Below are positions 22,173 through 36,900 of a stretch of 64,000 nt of DNA, piece by piece. Each line of letters starts with the position of its first letter. Positions within the stretch are counted from its first letter, which is position 1. Source of the DNA: Aspidiotus rigidus (lineage: Eukaryota > Arthropoda > Insecta > Hemiptera > Diaspididae). The stretch covers positions 5,208,001-5,272,000 of the forward strand of contig JAVHKY010000005.1 in the NCBI GenBank assembly GCA_035079385.1, read 5' to 3'. The translations under genes and the position numbers were made by a program. The notes beneath the pieces were generated by a model that saw nothing but the letters and a program-made list of their open reading frames with translations, was not told where the DNA came from and did no database searches.

Positions 22173-22949
22173 AACGACGGCTTCCTTAACGAAGTTAAAC
22201 GAGGAACGCAGGGAACCTGTTTTGTGAGTCAAATAGGATTTGGTATTGAAAATTCAAGGAAGCCTAGACCTAGATAAAGCTAGTATAAAGAAGGCCTAGA
22301 CGTAAAATAAGCCTAGTACAATGTAGTTTGAAAGTCCAAGTTTTTCTCAAATCTCGAGCTATTTATGATAGGAGGGAGACTTGGGAAAATTTGTCCCCTA
22401 TCATATATAGCTCGAGAGGATTCGAAATTTTTTCTAAGTCCCTCTCCTATCATATATGGCTCGAGAGTCGAAATTTTTCCAAGTCCCCTCTCCTATCATC
22501 TATAGCTCGAGAGTCGAAATTTTTTTCTAAGTCCCCCCTCCTATCATCTACAGCTCGAGAGTCGAAATTTTTCCAAGTCCCTCTCCTATCATATATGGCT
22601 CGAGCGTCGAAATTTTTCTGTTTTTCGCTGGACGGCGCACGGCAGATTTCTCAAATAGCCCCCCATAAAACAGGTTCCCTGTTAAAAATTTCGACTCTCG
22701 AGCTATATATGATAGAAGGGGGACTTGGAAAAATTTCAACTCTCGAGCTATCACATATAGCTCGAGATTCGAGAAAAATTTAGAATCTCAAACTATAATA
22801 TTATACTAGGCTTATAGTAGGTCTAGGCCTTCTTTATACTAGCTTTATCTAGGTCTAGGCTTCCTTGAATTTTCAATACCAAATCCCATTTGACTCATAA
22901 AACAGGTTCCCTGCGTTCTTCGTTCAACTTCGTTACGGAAGCCGTCGTT
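22173..22949. mobile_element. Family A element with about 210-bp terminal inverted repeats
   Basis: AACGACGGCTTCC at 22173 is matched by its complement ending at 22949. The inverted arms (to about 22380 and from about 22740) include the 'gcagggaacctgtt' box and the 'aagcctagacctag' block. Between them lie about seven tandem short units with 'tcgaaatttttccaagtccc' and an internal 'gctggacggcgcacggcaga' with 'aacaggttccctgtt'. No coding capacity. This copy best shows the full family A structure: a non-autonomous inverted-repeat element with an expandable tandem core. Confidence 0.75.
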
Positions 22950-24261
22950 TTTCTCAATGCTTGGAGGATTATTTCAGTTACTTCAACTGCATGGTTTGGC
23001 GAAGTTTCCCTGACTTTTATCGATAAAACTGCAACTCTTCCATGACTTTCTCAAGGCCGGCACTTTTCTATTCTCCCACCAGGTGCAAACATCGATTCCA
23101 TGTTTTTTCTCCGTTGTCCGAAGAAAAAAATTTCACTATGGGGAATTTCTGACCAGTAGCAAGAAATCACCAGTGAGGTGCAAGTTCCGCACCTGGTGCA
23201 CCTGAATTAATGTTCGCGGGCCGTCCGGCTCTCCCCTGACTTCCCGTTTCTTCAAAAAACTGGTCATCCTGATAAGATATACATATTTTACGAGGAAAGA
23301 AGTTTTCGTAGAAATTGAGAAAAAGTATAGGAGTAAAATTAGAACGAGAGTGCTTTGCAAGAGATCTAGAGAATTTCGAAAGAAATTCCTGCGGTGAAAT
23401 ACCTCGAAATGACAAAAACATCGAAGATGAGACAGAGTCGCTTCGTGAAAAAGTCGTAGAAAAGTTTCCAAAAACGAGAGACTCAACAACGGTACCTCAG
23501 AGAAATTCCGAAACCAAAGCCACAGACTTGAAACGGCTGATGAGTGATGAAGAATCCTATATTATAAAGCTGAAAATGGGATCGCATGTAACGGGTAATC
23601 TCTACCCCTACCCATTGAAATTCGATGAAATTTCGACATTATACGGGAATTATGTCAAGGAGTGTTTTTTCCTATCCAAAATTGAATAAAGTTCACCGAA
23701 AAAGTTGAAATAAAGCTTGAAAGTTAATCGTATATGTACGTATATTCTTGTAATTTATAAAAAGGCGAAAATTGAAAACTCAACTAATCGAGAAGCGGTG
23801 CTTTAATTAAAGGTATGATGATGAAAAAAAAGTATGACAAGAGGTACTTCAAGAAGATGGTCAGGCGCCAATCCACGATGAGGGGAACCCTCCCTTTACG
23901 TCAGGCAACGACCACATAAGGTGATAGGCAGGAGAAATAATAAAAGTAGACACCGATGTTTATCGCTTCCTCTACAATACTAATCGGATTCAATGCTACC
24001 TAGAAACAGACTGGAAGTGAAAGATTGAAACAATGTTCGCGATGACCCAGTTATGAGAACGACGCGACTCAGAATTGGAGCAGCTAGAGAAGAGCGAATC
24101 TTATGTACGAGTTGTAAGATTTGTAGATTCTATAAAGACGAAACACAATACAGTACATTGACCTCAATAAGGGCTTTTTGGAGCAACGCAATGCTTTCTC
24201 ATCCTAAGATTAGTGATTAGTACCTATGCTAAAGAGAAAAGGTACATAAAATTACGCTTAC
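22950..24261. other. Downstream of HIF-alpha exon 6; no exon recognised
   Basis: Presumably intron, because exon 6 ends in a consensus donor. A plus-strand ORF at 23315-23689 (124 codons, charged, starting with TTG) has no recognisable domain. No minus-strand exon with an LxxLAP-like motif was seen. Confidence 0.4.
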
Positions 24262-24980
24262 TTGTTAATCCTTTTTCATTATCCGCGAAGCCCAGAAAAC
24301 CTTTGTTCATGTCTTCAGTGAACGGTACAAACACCCCGACGGTCGCTGGCTTCGGTGTTTCAATATCGGATGAAAATAGTTTACTGGTAATGCTCACGCG
24401 TTCCGGAAGTTTATTTTTATTGAGCTTTTCCGAGAGCTTTCTCTCCGCGTCGGTTGATTTCAACGAGGGCAGACTTTCGTTGTTTTTGCTCATTAACCAA
24501 TCGTCATCCAGACGAGAGTTGGTACTCGTAACATTGGGCACAGACGACAATGAAGACGACGACGACGACGAACAAGGCACAAGGAAATCGCTGACCGATA
24601 ACAGTTGAACTTCTCTCGGGCTACGAGCCGGCTTTTTATTCTTAAACGATGGCAAATCTCCAGCCGCGATTTTTTGGTGAGCGGAGATATTTTTCTGACA
24701 CAATATTGGATTGGCGCGTTCGTTATTGGTATCAGGTGGTGTGATAACGTTCTTTTCAACTTTAATCACGGCAGGTGGCGAATCCGATGTGTTGATAGTC
24801 AATTTTTCGAACAGGCGTTGCGGCGAACTATCACATGCGTTTGTTTCATTGATATTAGTACTCGTCAGTTTCTTATCATTTCTAGACTGAACAATGCCAG
24901 TCGTAATTGCATTACTCGTCGTGTTACAATCTTTCTCTATCTGACACAACGAGTATATTTCATGCTTATTCTCAACGCCG
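24262..24980 (-). CDS. sima: HIF-alpha exon 6 (end of PAS-B region and linker)
   Basis: The acceptor 'ttttag' lies just above 24980. The first bases complete the split Ser codon to give [18 protein letters not shown], which aligns with the conserved segment that follows the PAC motif in HIF-alpha. The rest is a low-complexity linker with a serine run (about 24540-24570 on the genome), Asn-rich and Lys-rich stretches and no LxxLAP-type proline motif. It ends ...KGLT with donor GTAAGC at 24261, phase 1, so further exons are required. Confidence 0.9.
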
Positions 24981-27900
24981 CTAAAACAATGGGGAAAAAA
25001 AGTATAAAAAATACCATCAACAACAATAATACAAATAACATTAACAGTATTTAAGATAATTTATAATAACGTTATTGAGAATTTGTCGAAGACGAGTGAA
25101 TTTTAGTACTAGGATATCGGCGTCGGACGCCACGAATCATTGAATTAGGTACAGTTTTCAATTCTGCCCACAAGATATAAGTAGGAACATTAAAATTTCT
25201 CAATAAACTTCTCTCAAAAAAAAAAAAAAAACGGAAAAAACGAATTTTCGATTTCTCCTTTTACACAATTTTCACGACAGGTACTACACTGTATTCGATG
25301 TAGAAAACATGACGAGAATACTTATTATCGGAATTATAAAACGTTTTCTCTTTCTCAATTTTTCCGAAATTTTGGTAACCGGTTATAACAGCCTACGAAT
25401 AAGTAAATTAGGTAATTATTGTTAAGTAAGTTAAAATGAGAGGGGAAAGCGATACGAGATACGAAATTTCGTTTCGTAAAACCACAGTCGACACCAAATA
25501 GACACTAAAATCTAAAAAGCTAACAATCTGAAGATCAACAAGAAATTAATAACAATTATAAAATTAACGCATCAGATAAATATAATATGATAAGCGTGTC
25601 TAACAACAATAACAACAAAATTTAACATCACTTGAACACATTCAGATCAAAATTGACTACTGCGAATTTCTCGTGTTTCATTTACATACGGTAATTAGGC
25701 GTGTCCGAAAATATACCGATAAAAAAGATTCGAAACGAGAACGTCACCCCGAAATGCAGTGGAAAAATTGAAAATCGAAAGTTACGCTTACGGGTATACG
25801 ACACAAGAATGTAAAAAATCAGTGACAAGAGAAGAAGAGTAAAACAAGGGAAAAAAATCGAACGTCGACATAACGAAAGAAAAAGCTCGCGAAAATCGCG
25901 GCACACTGTACTGAAAAACTTGGAACTTGAGTTATCTGAAATCGATCGGTTCGGCTCGACTCGGGAATATCCGCGCGCGCTCGGAAGGTGAATAGTCTGC
26001 ACCTTATTTTATTCCGTCCTGTCTGATGGTAGACCTATCTTTTCTCGCTGGCGTTTCGTTCACTCCCCACCAACCTAATTTTTTTTTTTTTCTTTTTTTA
26101 ATTTTTCTCTCTAGAATATTTATGCAGAGATATAACTCGTTATTTTATTATTTCTTTTTGAAATGAGAAAGAGGGGAAATTTGTAACAATTTAATTACCG
26201 CACGTTGACAACAAACGACAAACTAGGCTACGACATGGCAGACCGCACTTACATACGATAATCAGCCAAAGCGACTGAACACGTTCGAAAGTAGTCAGGT
26301 AGACAACTTGAAAACGTAATACAATAGGAACAAGTAAATTAAGCTGCTTTTGAACTTCATAAATCGAAAGACCCAAGGAGCAACGAGGTGATGACGATGA
26401 CGTTCTCTGCACCTAAATCCATCACAAATTTGTACTTCCTGCCAAGGATGAGAATAATATTAGGTCAATGTGTTTGACAAAAAATTGCCGCACAAGAATT
26501 TCAACTTCTAACAATTACAGCCTCAGAGCAAATAAATCGATGGAAACTGACAGAAAACGAAAACATAGGACATTCAACAAAATTCATTGTTCGATCTTTC
26601 GAAATTAATTTTCTGATCATCTCAATCGATACAAATCTCGCGAATATTACGTTGGACCATTCGGTACTTAGGTACGTATCGATGGAATAATTTTTAGGCC
26701 TAAAGAACACGCGATCGATATACACGTGCGAAGACGCCAAAAATACGTCGATATCGGGTTGAGTGTCATTCGTTACTTGTAAAATGTCATAAGTTGATAT
26801 TTGCAACCACTAGCCTGCTTAACTTTCAAGTCATTCGAACACCGATAACGTTGAAACCAAGAATAGGTCTCGATTTGAGAACTAAGAAAATACAAAAACT
26901 CAATTCAGTTGAGAAATAACGTTTTTTTTTTTTTCAACATAAGTTCGTTTTTTAATGGTATTCCTCTTCCAACAAAGTAATGTGAAAATTAAAGTCAAGC
27001 AGAGTGCTTTTCTCATAGGTCTACTTTATTGCGGAATGAAACCTCATTCTATTCTTGTTTGCGTTTCCACGGACAAAAATGGAAATTCGACGACATTTAG
27101 GTTCGATATCGCATCTCATTGAAGAATAGAAGAGCAATACTCTACAGTAAAATTGTCCGATAGGTTTAATCTTATCATGAAAATAAATTGGTACGCCAAC
27201 GACGAACATTAAGTCAACTATCTGAAACGAGGGGAATCCCGAACATTAACTTATTGTAGGACGAGCCTATTTAAAGATTTCGCTGGAAATCGTTCAGGAA
27301 AATTTCAAAAATAAATTAAGTACATTAAACAGATCAATTAAATGGCCAAGGCCAATTCGAATGCTTAGGAATAATCCAGAAACTGCCACTAATGACTGTC
27401 TCTATTATTTTCCCCCTCCGACAAATGTAAGCTGGATATAATTTAGATGTATTCTTATTGCAGTGAATTAAAAAAGGTCGTTTTCAAGTTTCATACGCTG
27501 ACCTCGCGGCACAAGAAGACGGATATTCCAAAATTCGTAGATAAGTATTATGTAATTGAAAAAAAAAAAATCTCAGATCTAAACTTGAATACTTTCCTTA
27601 GAACTAACTCCAATGGAAAATTCGGCTCTCAAAAACCACTTCGATACATTGTGAAAAACGAAAATTAATACATATAAATTGGGGAACTTCCCTCTCCAAT
27701 AACAGAATATCTTCACATTTGAAAACTTCATACTCTTCCTAACGTTTTATGATTCTCATCATTACCGGAGTCGCCTGGTGATAAACCTGCGAGCGTCGAA
27801 GGTAGCTAGTTCAGATAGATTATGATGAACATCGTATAGTCGGTCCTCTTATATGGTGCTCCGACTCCATGAGGATAGCCCTCAGAAGGAAAGAGATGTT

Positions 27901-30900
27901 GAGGAGTGTTCGTACCTACCGCACGGTCTCAAAGGAAGCTCTTTGCTTATTAGCACGTTCATCACCAATCGAGTGCTTTGCTGAGAGAGACGGGTGATAT
28001 TCAAAGCAAAGAAGAGGACAAAGACTGATCAAGAACCTTCACGGGACAAGCAGGAGGTCAGGCGCTTCTTGCTTGAGTAATGGAAAGCGAGAATTGCTCA
28101 GAGTGAGCTAGGGAAATGGACGATCCGTGTGATAATACGCCACCTTGATGAGTGGATGAATCGAAAGCATGGCTGCTTCGGCAAGTACTTCATAAGAAAG
28201 TTGAGTGGGCAACGTGGCAGGATGATCCACCACAATATAGCAGGGTAAGGCTAGTCAGTCACTGCAAGATATCAGAGCAGATGAAGCGCTTGCTCCTGTA
28301 GTCACCATGCTAAGTTCCTAACAAGCATGGAGCCAGGGTCCACAATCATGAAGAAGAAGATGGACACAGAATGAAATAGGCAAATGCAGAACCACGCTGG
28401 GGCCTGCTCAACACCTCTTTACTTCCCCCATACAAACGACACTTTGCAGGAAAAAGACCAAGCATAGGGAAATGAAGACAGAAAAAGAACAGACTCCAAC
28501 AGCATTGCGCTCTGAACGGTGTCTGTCGAGTGTGTTGAAGTTTGCGTGTCTGGGGACACTACAACTTGACGTTGGCCCTGACGAGAAGATTTCGCCGAGC
28601 AAATTCTTCCAACATCGAAGTTATACTCTAAAGGGTCGACACCGGTGTTAGAAGAAACGAAATAACTGCATACGTAAACCGCACCCACTCTATAATCGAG
28701 GACGGGCGGCTGCACAAGCGATTACATCATCATCAATATAAATACTTTTTTTTCTTTCAAATATAAAGTCGAGAACTTCCCCCTGAATTTATAGAAAGTT
28801 GACAATAATTGTATCGTCGCTCGCTTCCAATTATCCCAAAGCCACGATTTCGTTTCCTTTCTTCCAATTTTTAACATACCACTTTTTCTACAAATTCGTA
28901 CGTAAAACTGATGAGTGCAACTTCTGGTGGCAACACAAAAAGTGGTCTGCTGATTGGTGGGTATGGTCGGCAAATGATCATGGATCAAAAGGACAGGAAT
29001 GCCAAGTTTAAGCCGTTATTGGCTTCAAATAAGCCTTCAAAGGACTGTAAGCTACTTTTAGGCTAATCAATCGTCACTACTGTATGTAAGCAAATGACCA
29101 TTGATGATTCACTAACTTGTAATACGTTTTTTCAACCCTTCTTTTCGTGGAAAAACGACGGCTTCCTTAACGAAGTTAAACGAGGAACGCAGGGAACCTG
29201 TTCCATGAGTCAGATTGGATTTGATAATGAGAATTCAAGGAAGCCTAGACCTAGTATGAAGCTAGTATAAAGAAGGCCTAGACTACTATAAGCCTAGTAT
29301 AATATTAGCCCAGGCAGATTAGGTTTTGAAATGGAAATAAATGCCGGCAAAGGTTTTTTTCATGGATTATGTCTAAAATGGTCTCCTGATAAACATACTA
29401 AAAGTCCACAGCGATCAGAGAGCGGGCCCTCCCCCAAAGAGGGTCAATGTACCACAAAAATGAGTTTTCTGAGAATAAATCGAAAACTAAGCATCAGAGA
29501 AAAAAAAGTTTCAAACAAAAGTTGTTCCTCATCAAATTTCCTATAAATTTCACTATATGTATGTCAACTTAGCCCAAAAACTCGAGCTGAAAAGTTGGTT
29601 TGAAAGTTGAGCGATTTTCTAAAATTTTTGATTTTAGTGTTAGTGTAGTCAAATTAGACCGGGTTCGGAAAAAAAAAGAACATTGCGACATAATGAAGGT
29701 CTGATTGCTGGAAAATGGTCAAGAATGAAGTCCAAAACAACATACTAACTTGTCCGCGTTTTTCCCCAGGAGCATCTTTTTTATGGGGGTTGAAACCCCC
29801 TCAAAATCAGTTTTTTGTAAATATCCCGCTTAATACGCACTTTAGAGAAAAAAGTCATGAGTCAAAAATTATTCCTCGTGAAATCCAGGCAAACTTGCTG
29901 AATTTCTTATTGTTCCAGGCGATATAGGGAATGATACCAAGAAGTTTGTTATCTCTTGTTTCTCCGTTTTGATAATTGCAAGACTCGTGTAGTCAATCTC
30001 TCACCGCAAAATAAGCTCCTCGGGAGATCGCCTGAAATGGCGGAGCAAGTTTGCCTGACCCAATCGACTATCAACGTGAAACCCTCATGCGACTAAAACA
30101 ACTTTGACAAGGAGCGCGTTATTCTCGAATTTGTATCGCGGCGGTTCTTCTTGAATTTGTGGGAGCACACAACAATAACAAGCTTCTTGGTGACATTCCT
30201 TCCATTGCTTAAAACAATTCCACACGTTAGCCCACTTCAATTGTACGCGGGTCGATGTCAAAATCTCACCGCGAGTCCACAACAAAAGACTACATCCATT
30301 CCCACCATCGCTTGAAACAACCAGAATGGAAAACTTGAGAGCATAATACAGCAAAAACGTAGCACACGAAATTTAGCCTGTTTTCAGACCGAAAATGGAG
30401 CACGACATACTGGCCTGGCCTGGCATACAACCCCCTCATAAGGTTGGAGGGGGAAGAAGACCAGCACGAATGGAAAACTCTACGGCACAACCCAGTACAA
30501 ACAAATCCACCCACTCCAACTAGAAAAATCGAAATGGGGGAAGGGCTCGCATAATTACAGCCCTCAGCTTTTTACATATCATACATATTGTAAAGAATGC
30601 ATAAGAAACAATTTTTAAAATATCTGTCCATGTATGGAAAACTTTATTTTCATGTATGATAAGCAGTTGATTATACCTTTCTCAAAATAATATCGTGCAG
30701 CAAATGCGCGTTATTCACGGATTTGCATGGCGGAGGCTCAATCTCCATGACTTTTTGAGCTGATGACTATCACGTGTAGGTTAGAGATGAAATACGTAGT
30801 CCGATAGGAAATTTCACGAGGAATAATTTTTGACAGATGTTTTTTTTCTCTAAAACGCGTATTAAGCGGGATATTTACAAAAAACTGATTTTGAGGAGGT

Positions 30901-33900
30901 TTTAACCCCCATAAAAAAGATGCTCTAGGGGAAAAACGCGGAGAAGTTGATATGTTGTTTTGGACTTCATTCTTGACCATTTCCCAGCAATCAGACCTTC
31001 ATTATGTCGCAATGTTCTTTTTTTTTCCGAACCCGGTCTAATTTGACTACACTAACACTAAAATCAAAAATTTTAGAAAATCGCTCAACTTTCAAACCAC
31101 TTTTTCAGCTCGAGTTTTTGGGCTAAGTTGACATACATATAGTGAAATTTATAGGAAATTTGATGAGGAACAACTTTTGTTTGAAACTTTTTTTTCTCTG
31201 ATGCTTAGTTTTCGATTTATTCTCAGAAAACTAATTTTTGTGGTACTTTGACCCCCCTTGGGGAAGGGTCCGCTCTCTGATCGCTGTGGACTTTTAGTAT
31301 ATTTATCAGGAGACCATTTTAGACATAATCCATGAAAAACACCTTTGCCGGCATTTATTTCCATTTATTCTTATTTTTGAACCCAATCTTCCTGGGTTAT
31401 ATAGTTCGAGAGTCCAAATTGTTCTTGACTCTCCAGCTATTATTATGATAGAATGGGGACTTGAAAAATTGCATCCTCTAAGCTATACTATAGGAGTCAA
31501 CATTTTTTATAAGTTTTTCCCCGGATGGCACACGGTGGACATATGATAGGAAAGGAACTTGAAGAAATTTCGACCTCCAAACTATATATGATAGGTACAG
31601 AGGGACTTGAAAAAATTTCATCCTCCAAACTATATACAATAGGATTCGAAATTTTTTCAAGTTCAAAAAAATGTCATCCTCCAAGCTATATACAACAGGA
31701 GTCAAAATTTTTCGGAGTTTTTCGCCGGGTGGCGCACGGCAAATTTCTCAAATACCCCCCATAAAATAGGTTCCCTGTTAGAAGAAATTTTTTGGGAAGG
31801 TTTTTGTACGTGAGTCATAGTAAAAAAAAAAAAAAAACTATCAACCCGGCTATTACGGCCCAATCCAGTAAATGACTAAGTCAGTTAATGAAATTGATTA
31901 GCTAATTGAATTTAAACCAAAACTGAGCGGCAGGACATCCCCGCCAAAATAGAGCTGGAAAGCTAGCTAAAAATTTCAAGCCAGCCCAAAATTCGAAAGT
32001 CGCGAAAAAATTACGATTAAAGACTTCATAAATCATGAGCTAAAAGTTTCATTTCATTTAGCCTTTTTGCTCTACAGAGAAAGGGCAAAACAGTACATAC
32101 ACCCACAAGATCGAATAAAACCGAGCGATGTCGAACGCTTGAAGCCCCAATCTCCACGATTTACAGTACAATTAAAAGCGAGAAAGTAAGTTCGAATAGA
32201 CATCTTCATGTCAGAAAATTTAGGTGATAGCCCAAGTTCATCTTTTGGCTTTCCAACTCTGGTCTGGTCAAAAGCGAAGTAAATGTTCATCAAAAAACAA
32301 TCTAAAATTTGAATCATTCAAAAAATAACTACACAGACAGCAAATACATATTTTTGATCCCGGTAGTTTTTCATAAAAAATTATGCATAGGGTAGAAAAT
32401 GTAATTAATATTTTATATTTTACATTCTTATGCCGGAAATTACCACAATCCCCTTCTCGAAATACACACTAGCGTTCCTACAGTGCATTTTATACGTGAA
32501 TTGGATCATTGAATTCCAATGAATTCATTTTCATAAAATCATGAAGCAAGTTGCACAGTGAAATAATTTCACGAGGAAAAAGAGATAAGAGAAAGACTTA
32601 TCTATAAACGCGTGGGAAGTCTTATTGGGTAATCGCATACAAAATTTCTGATGTCAAAGCAAGCGCGAACTCGAGAAAGATAATTTTGAAAAATTCAGTT
32701 GCGTGAAATCAGTCACGCGGCATCGAACGAAAGAAACTTCAAATAACTCAAAAATGAACAGTTGAAGAATGAAAATACAAACGCAAAGGTGATGGAATGA
32801 CAAGATACGAGAGGTTCTCATGACAGAAGACAAATGATAACGATGAAAAATCAAGAAATCCTCATTCGAATACATAGGACATCAACCAAGCGCTGAGGAT
32901 GATAGATGACACAGAAAAGTTACGCCATGATCGGAAAATACGAGCTCGGAGTAGAGCGACTAAGATTTTGTAAGATTATAAGTTACATTGTACGTACATC
33001 TAAAACTAATAAATAGGTTTCTAATGTTTTACAGACCAAAGATTACAGATACTCGATGCAGTAATCAATAGATAAATCGTGACAATAATAAAGCAATAGA
33101 ATGTCTAGAATTTGAAAAGTATGAATATAACATCGATGACAGTCAATAATTTTCCAACCAAAATCAAGATACAATCGTTCCAACAACCAAGAGCTTGAAT
33201 CATTGGCCACTAACTGAATCGTGAACGGAGCACTACCTTTAAAATCCATCACCAACTAACCAGGGAAACATTCGAAATTTTAAATTTCTTTGAAATACAA
33301 AACATACAGTAAAAACAGGTTTTATGAGAGACTGAAAAATACATAGTGGGACTGTCATTTGAACATTCTGAAAACAGACTGAAAATTCTGAAGAAGAAGA
33401 GATAATTCACTTGAAGACAGATGAGAAAAATGAGCGTCTTCCAAATTCCGTAGAAATGTGTATCTCTTAAAAAATATACGCATGAAATTTGAAATTTAGT
33501 GACAAAGATTTGTGGTTCACTCGCTTCTCGCACGATTTTTAAATATACTCGCAGTGTTATTCAAAGTAAACAAAATTTCAAAATAATGCGATCATAAAAT
33601 CCATAATACCGTCAATAATTCTATACGAGTCGTATTTTCACCGATGATTATTATCTTCATTGGTCACGTAAGGAACTATTGAAGCTGCCGCCATACACGT
33701 GCTCTGAGACTTTTGTTGTCCTCGAAATGACCCGATCCTGGATTTACGGGAAGGTATTTTTCTTCACTTCAATTTCGCAAAATTCAACAGATGTATTCAA
33801 CTATGTCTAACATGTTACATAAATATCGACCACGAAGTGATAATGTGAACGCTATATAAATTCTTGGCTACTATATTAGGTAATTTTTCTTAATATTGCA

Positions 33901-36900
33901 CGAAAGCACACTAATATTTGTCTGAAGTTGATTCCCCAAAATCATCAGTTTTAGTTTCAACGTTTTTCTGCACACATACATTCTTATCAAAAACAGGCGG
34001 TTGAAGAGAAAAATTAATAGAATTTTTTCAACGTTAGACGGGTGAAATTTTTGTCTAGACAAAGTTTTTGGCCGAATATACCTCTCCTTTTTCTTCGTCA
34101 TTTTTTCCTTCGTGACGCAAGAAAACTGTTTCTCTTCTACTAAATTAGCTCTAACAAATAATTCGGTTACGTTTCATGAACTCACAGTTCGTAAGTACAA
34201 CAATGAAGTAAATTATCTTCTGCTAATGAGCCCAGCAATTTTCTCGCTATGCCAAAGTTTGTTAGCAGCACGGCGATTTCAGCGCATCAATTCATTTCCA
34301 ACCCACAGATGTTTGGTCTTGAATATAAAAGAAAGCAAGATTTTAAAAACTGGAGAGTGTTCGAAAGCGTGCAAGACATTTTTTCAAGAGTTGAAAATTT
34401 GTGAAAATAAGATTTGATAAAGATATCGAGATGGAAGTTTTAATATTCTTTCGGCTACAAAAAACGAGTTATTTAATTCGAAGTAGTATCAAAGGAGACA
34501 ATGGGGAAAAAGAGAAATCCCCAATGACTTTATAAAAATCAAGCGCATCAATATGAAGAAAAATATTTACTCAAAATATTCCAACCTTAGCCAATCTGAT
34601 TTGGTGGATTGTGCTCGTTTTTAATTTAACAAATCATTACAGACCCACATAAAGAACAAAGAAAATACAATCCCAATTTCATAACCGGCTTCTACTCAAT
34701 GAAATCTTCATTCAACGGATTTTTTTCAGATCCCTTGAAATTTGCAGGGAGAAATTTGTCACACGTATAATGAAAAAATTTCTACTTAACGAACAATCAT
34801 CTTTTCATGATGAATAAAAACACCACGAATAAATTCAAGTTCAATGAAAACTCGCTTCATCTTTGAATGCTGAAGAACATCTAAAAAGGACATTCTTCCA
34901 AGATAACACTTTTTTTAATGATGTAGCCTAAATCGATACATTGTGGCACAGTTTTTAATTGTATATTGAACAAAATCAAAAACACGTACGAACCATCATC
35001 GACTTTCGATATCCAAGAGAATAAATTTTTAATTATTGAGACAGATCTTATTGATTTTTTGTAATCGTCACCTAAAACAATCCTTTTCGAAACGCATTGA
35101 ATATCTCCACAAGTATCAGCTCGAGTTTTTCACGAAAACAGAATGGTTCGATACTCATAATTTTGTAAGATCATTATTTTTGGTCTACAGAACAGGGAAC
35201 TCCTCAGCAGAGAGATGGAATAACTACAAGAGTTCTCAATAATTAGGTTCATGAGAATTTGGTTGTCAACTTCTCGAAGAATAATTTTTATGACGCTAAA
35301 TGTGAATGAACCTGAAACAGAATTCGTACTTTGAAATAAAGATAGCTCTGTGGAACATGTCAACAACCCACCATGGAAAATAACAGTTGAGGAGACTCCT
35401 ACTGCGCTTATTTTGTACACTGAACGAAACCTGAAACTCTAACTAAATATCATATATACGACCAACAGGCAAAGACTATACTGTCTAACAATAATCGTAA
35501 TTTTCTAACAGTAAGAAAAATTTGATTTTCCTAGTTTAATATAGAAAAGATTTGAAGTTGAATAAAATGGCAATCTAATAAAATTACAATCAATTTTGGG
35601 ATATTAAATTAGTTTACTAAATCAAGAACGAACTAAAGTGCAGTCCCTCAAGCCAAATTGAAAAAATGAAAAAAGGATTGTTGCTCATTGACGAATTGAA
35701 AGAATATCATTAAAAAGCATACTTCCTGAAAATACAGAAATGCTGAACCACCATGATATTCGAAATTTTTGTCATGTAAAGGATAATGAATTCTCCCAAC
35801 TATCTTTTTTCCTGAACACTTTTCTGTTACATACGCTGTTTATCGAGTGATACAAGTTTAGTTTGAGACAGATGCATAGGAGTTTCATCCACTTTGAGTT
35901 CATTGTACAATCTTTCAAACTCACTCACTGCGCTCATATATCTAGTAATTAACACGATTTGATTCTTCACTATACAAGCCCAATCATTCAAACGTTAATA
36001 GCAGTAAAATTTGTTCAAACGACTTCACAACGTGTTTATATTCGTATAGACCGATTCCCCTGTGATGTCGCAGTTTTGATAACAGTGAGCGATAGTAAGT
36101 CAAAGTACCCAATTTTGTAATTGATATTACGATTATTGGGCCAATCATGATATCGATTACCATAAGAATACACAGGAACGATTCGATCAGATACAATTAT
36201 TCAAAAACAAGATGTTCCTAATGTATTAGAGATCTCTATCTAGAATCTAGAAGTTCTGTAGAATTCAAATATGTAGCTTTTATTGCTAACGTACTTCTTG
36301 TTTTTGAATACTAGTGAATGATCGAAACGTTCCCTGTGTATTCTTATGGGATTCTAAAATCTAAAAAAGCCAGCAGCAGAGAACAAGCATTCAATCAAAA
36401 TTGAAGATCTTGACGTCACGGGGAATCTGTCTATTAAGAAAATTGCAGGGGAAAATTGCAGCCAGCTAAAAGCCAAGAGCCGGATTCAAGCGAGCTGAAA
36501 GCTACTAGCTTTTTTAAAATCTTTGTAAGCCAAAATGAGCCAAATTTTTATACCTTCGCCCTTTCTTTCAGCTTTCCCAATTTTTGCGGAATGGGAAAAT
36601 GCACTGCATGAATGTTCAAATTTCAAATTCAACTGCTTCTTTTTCTAAGCCAGACTGGCTTCGCCAAAGAATTAACAAAGATGAGAAAAATTATTTCCGG
36701 TTCAGTTCAACTGTTCAGCTCAGAAGCCTGTCATACAATTATCCAACACAAATGAACAAAACTGGAGGATAGATCTTCGACAAGCACTGCGTAACAATTT
36801 AGAACTTTTTGATAATTACTTGAATAAGAATAGATGATTCTTATGTGTAAAGTATTTTTTGCACTGAATTCAATGCCGTTTTCCGTTTTTCGATAGCACA

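Noticed and set aside
23315..23689. 124-codon charged plus-strand ORF
   Set aside because: Starts at TTG, has no recognisable domain and lies in probable HIF-alpha intron; not enough support to call a gene.
24213..25054. Plus-strand ORFs 24213-24608 and 24605-25054
   Set aside because: Antisense shadows of HIF-alpha exon 6, which has splice sites and homology on the minus strand.
25870..25990. CpG-containing patch as an internal HIF-alpha promoter
   Set aside because: Only mild composition change by eye, no core promoter elements that could be defended.
29331..31364. Mirror-image ORFs 29331-29546/31149-31364 and 29715-29927/30738-30980 as a duplicated gene pair
   Set aside because: They are the two arms of foldback 3; no domain, and the arm units in foldback 4 are not open in the same frame.
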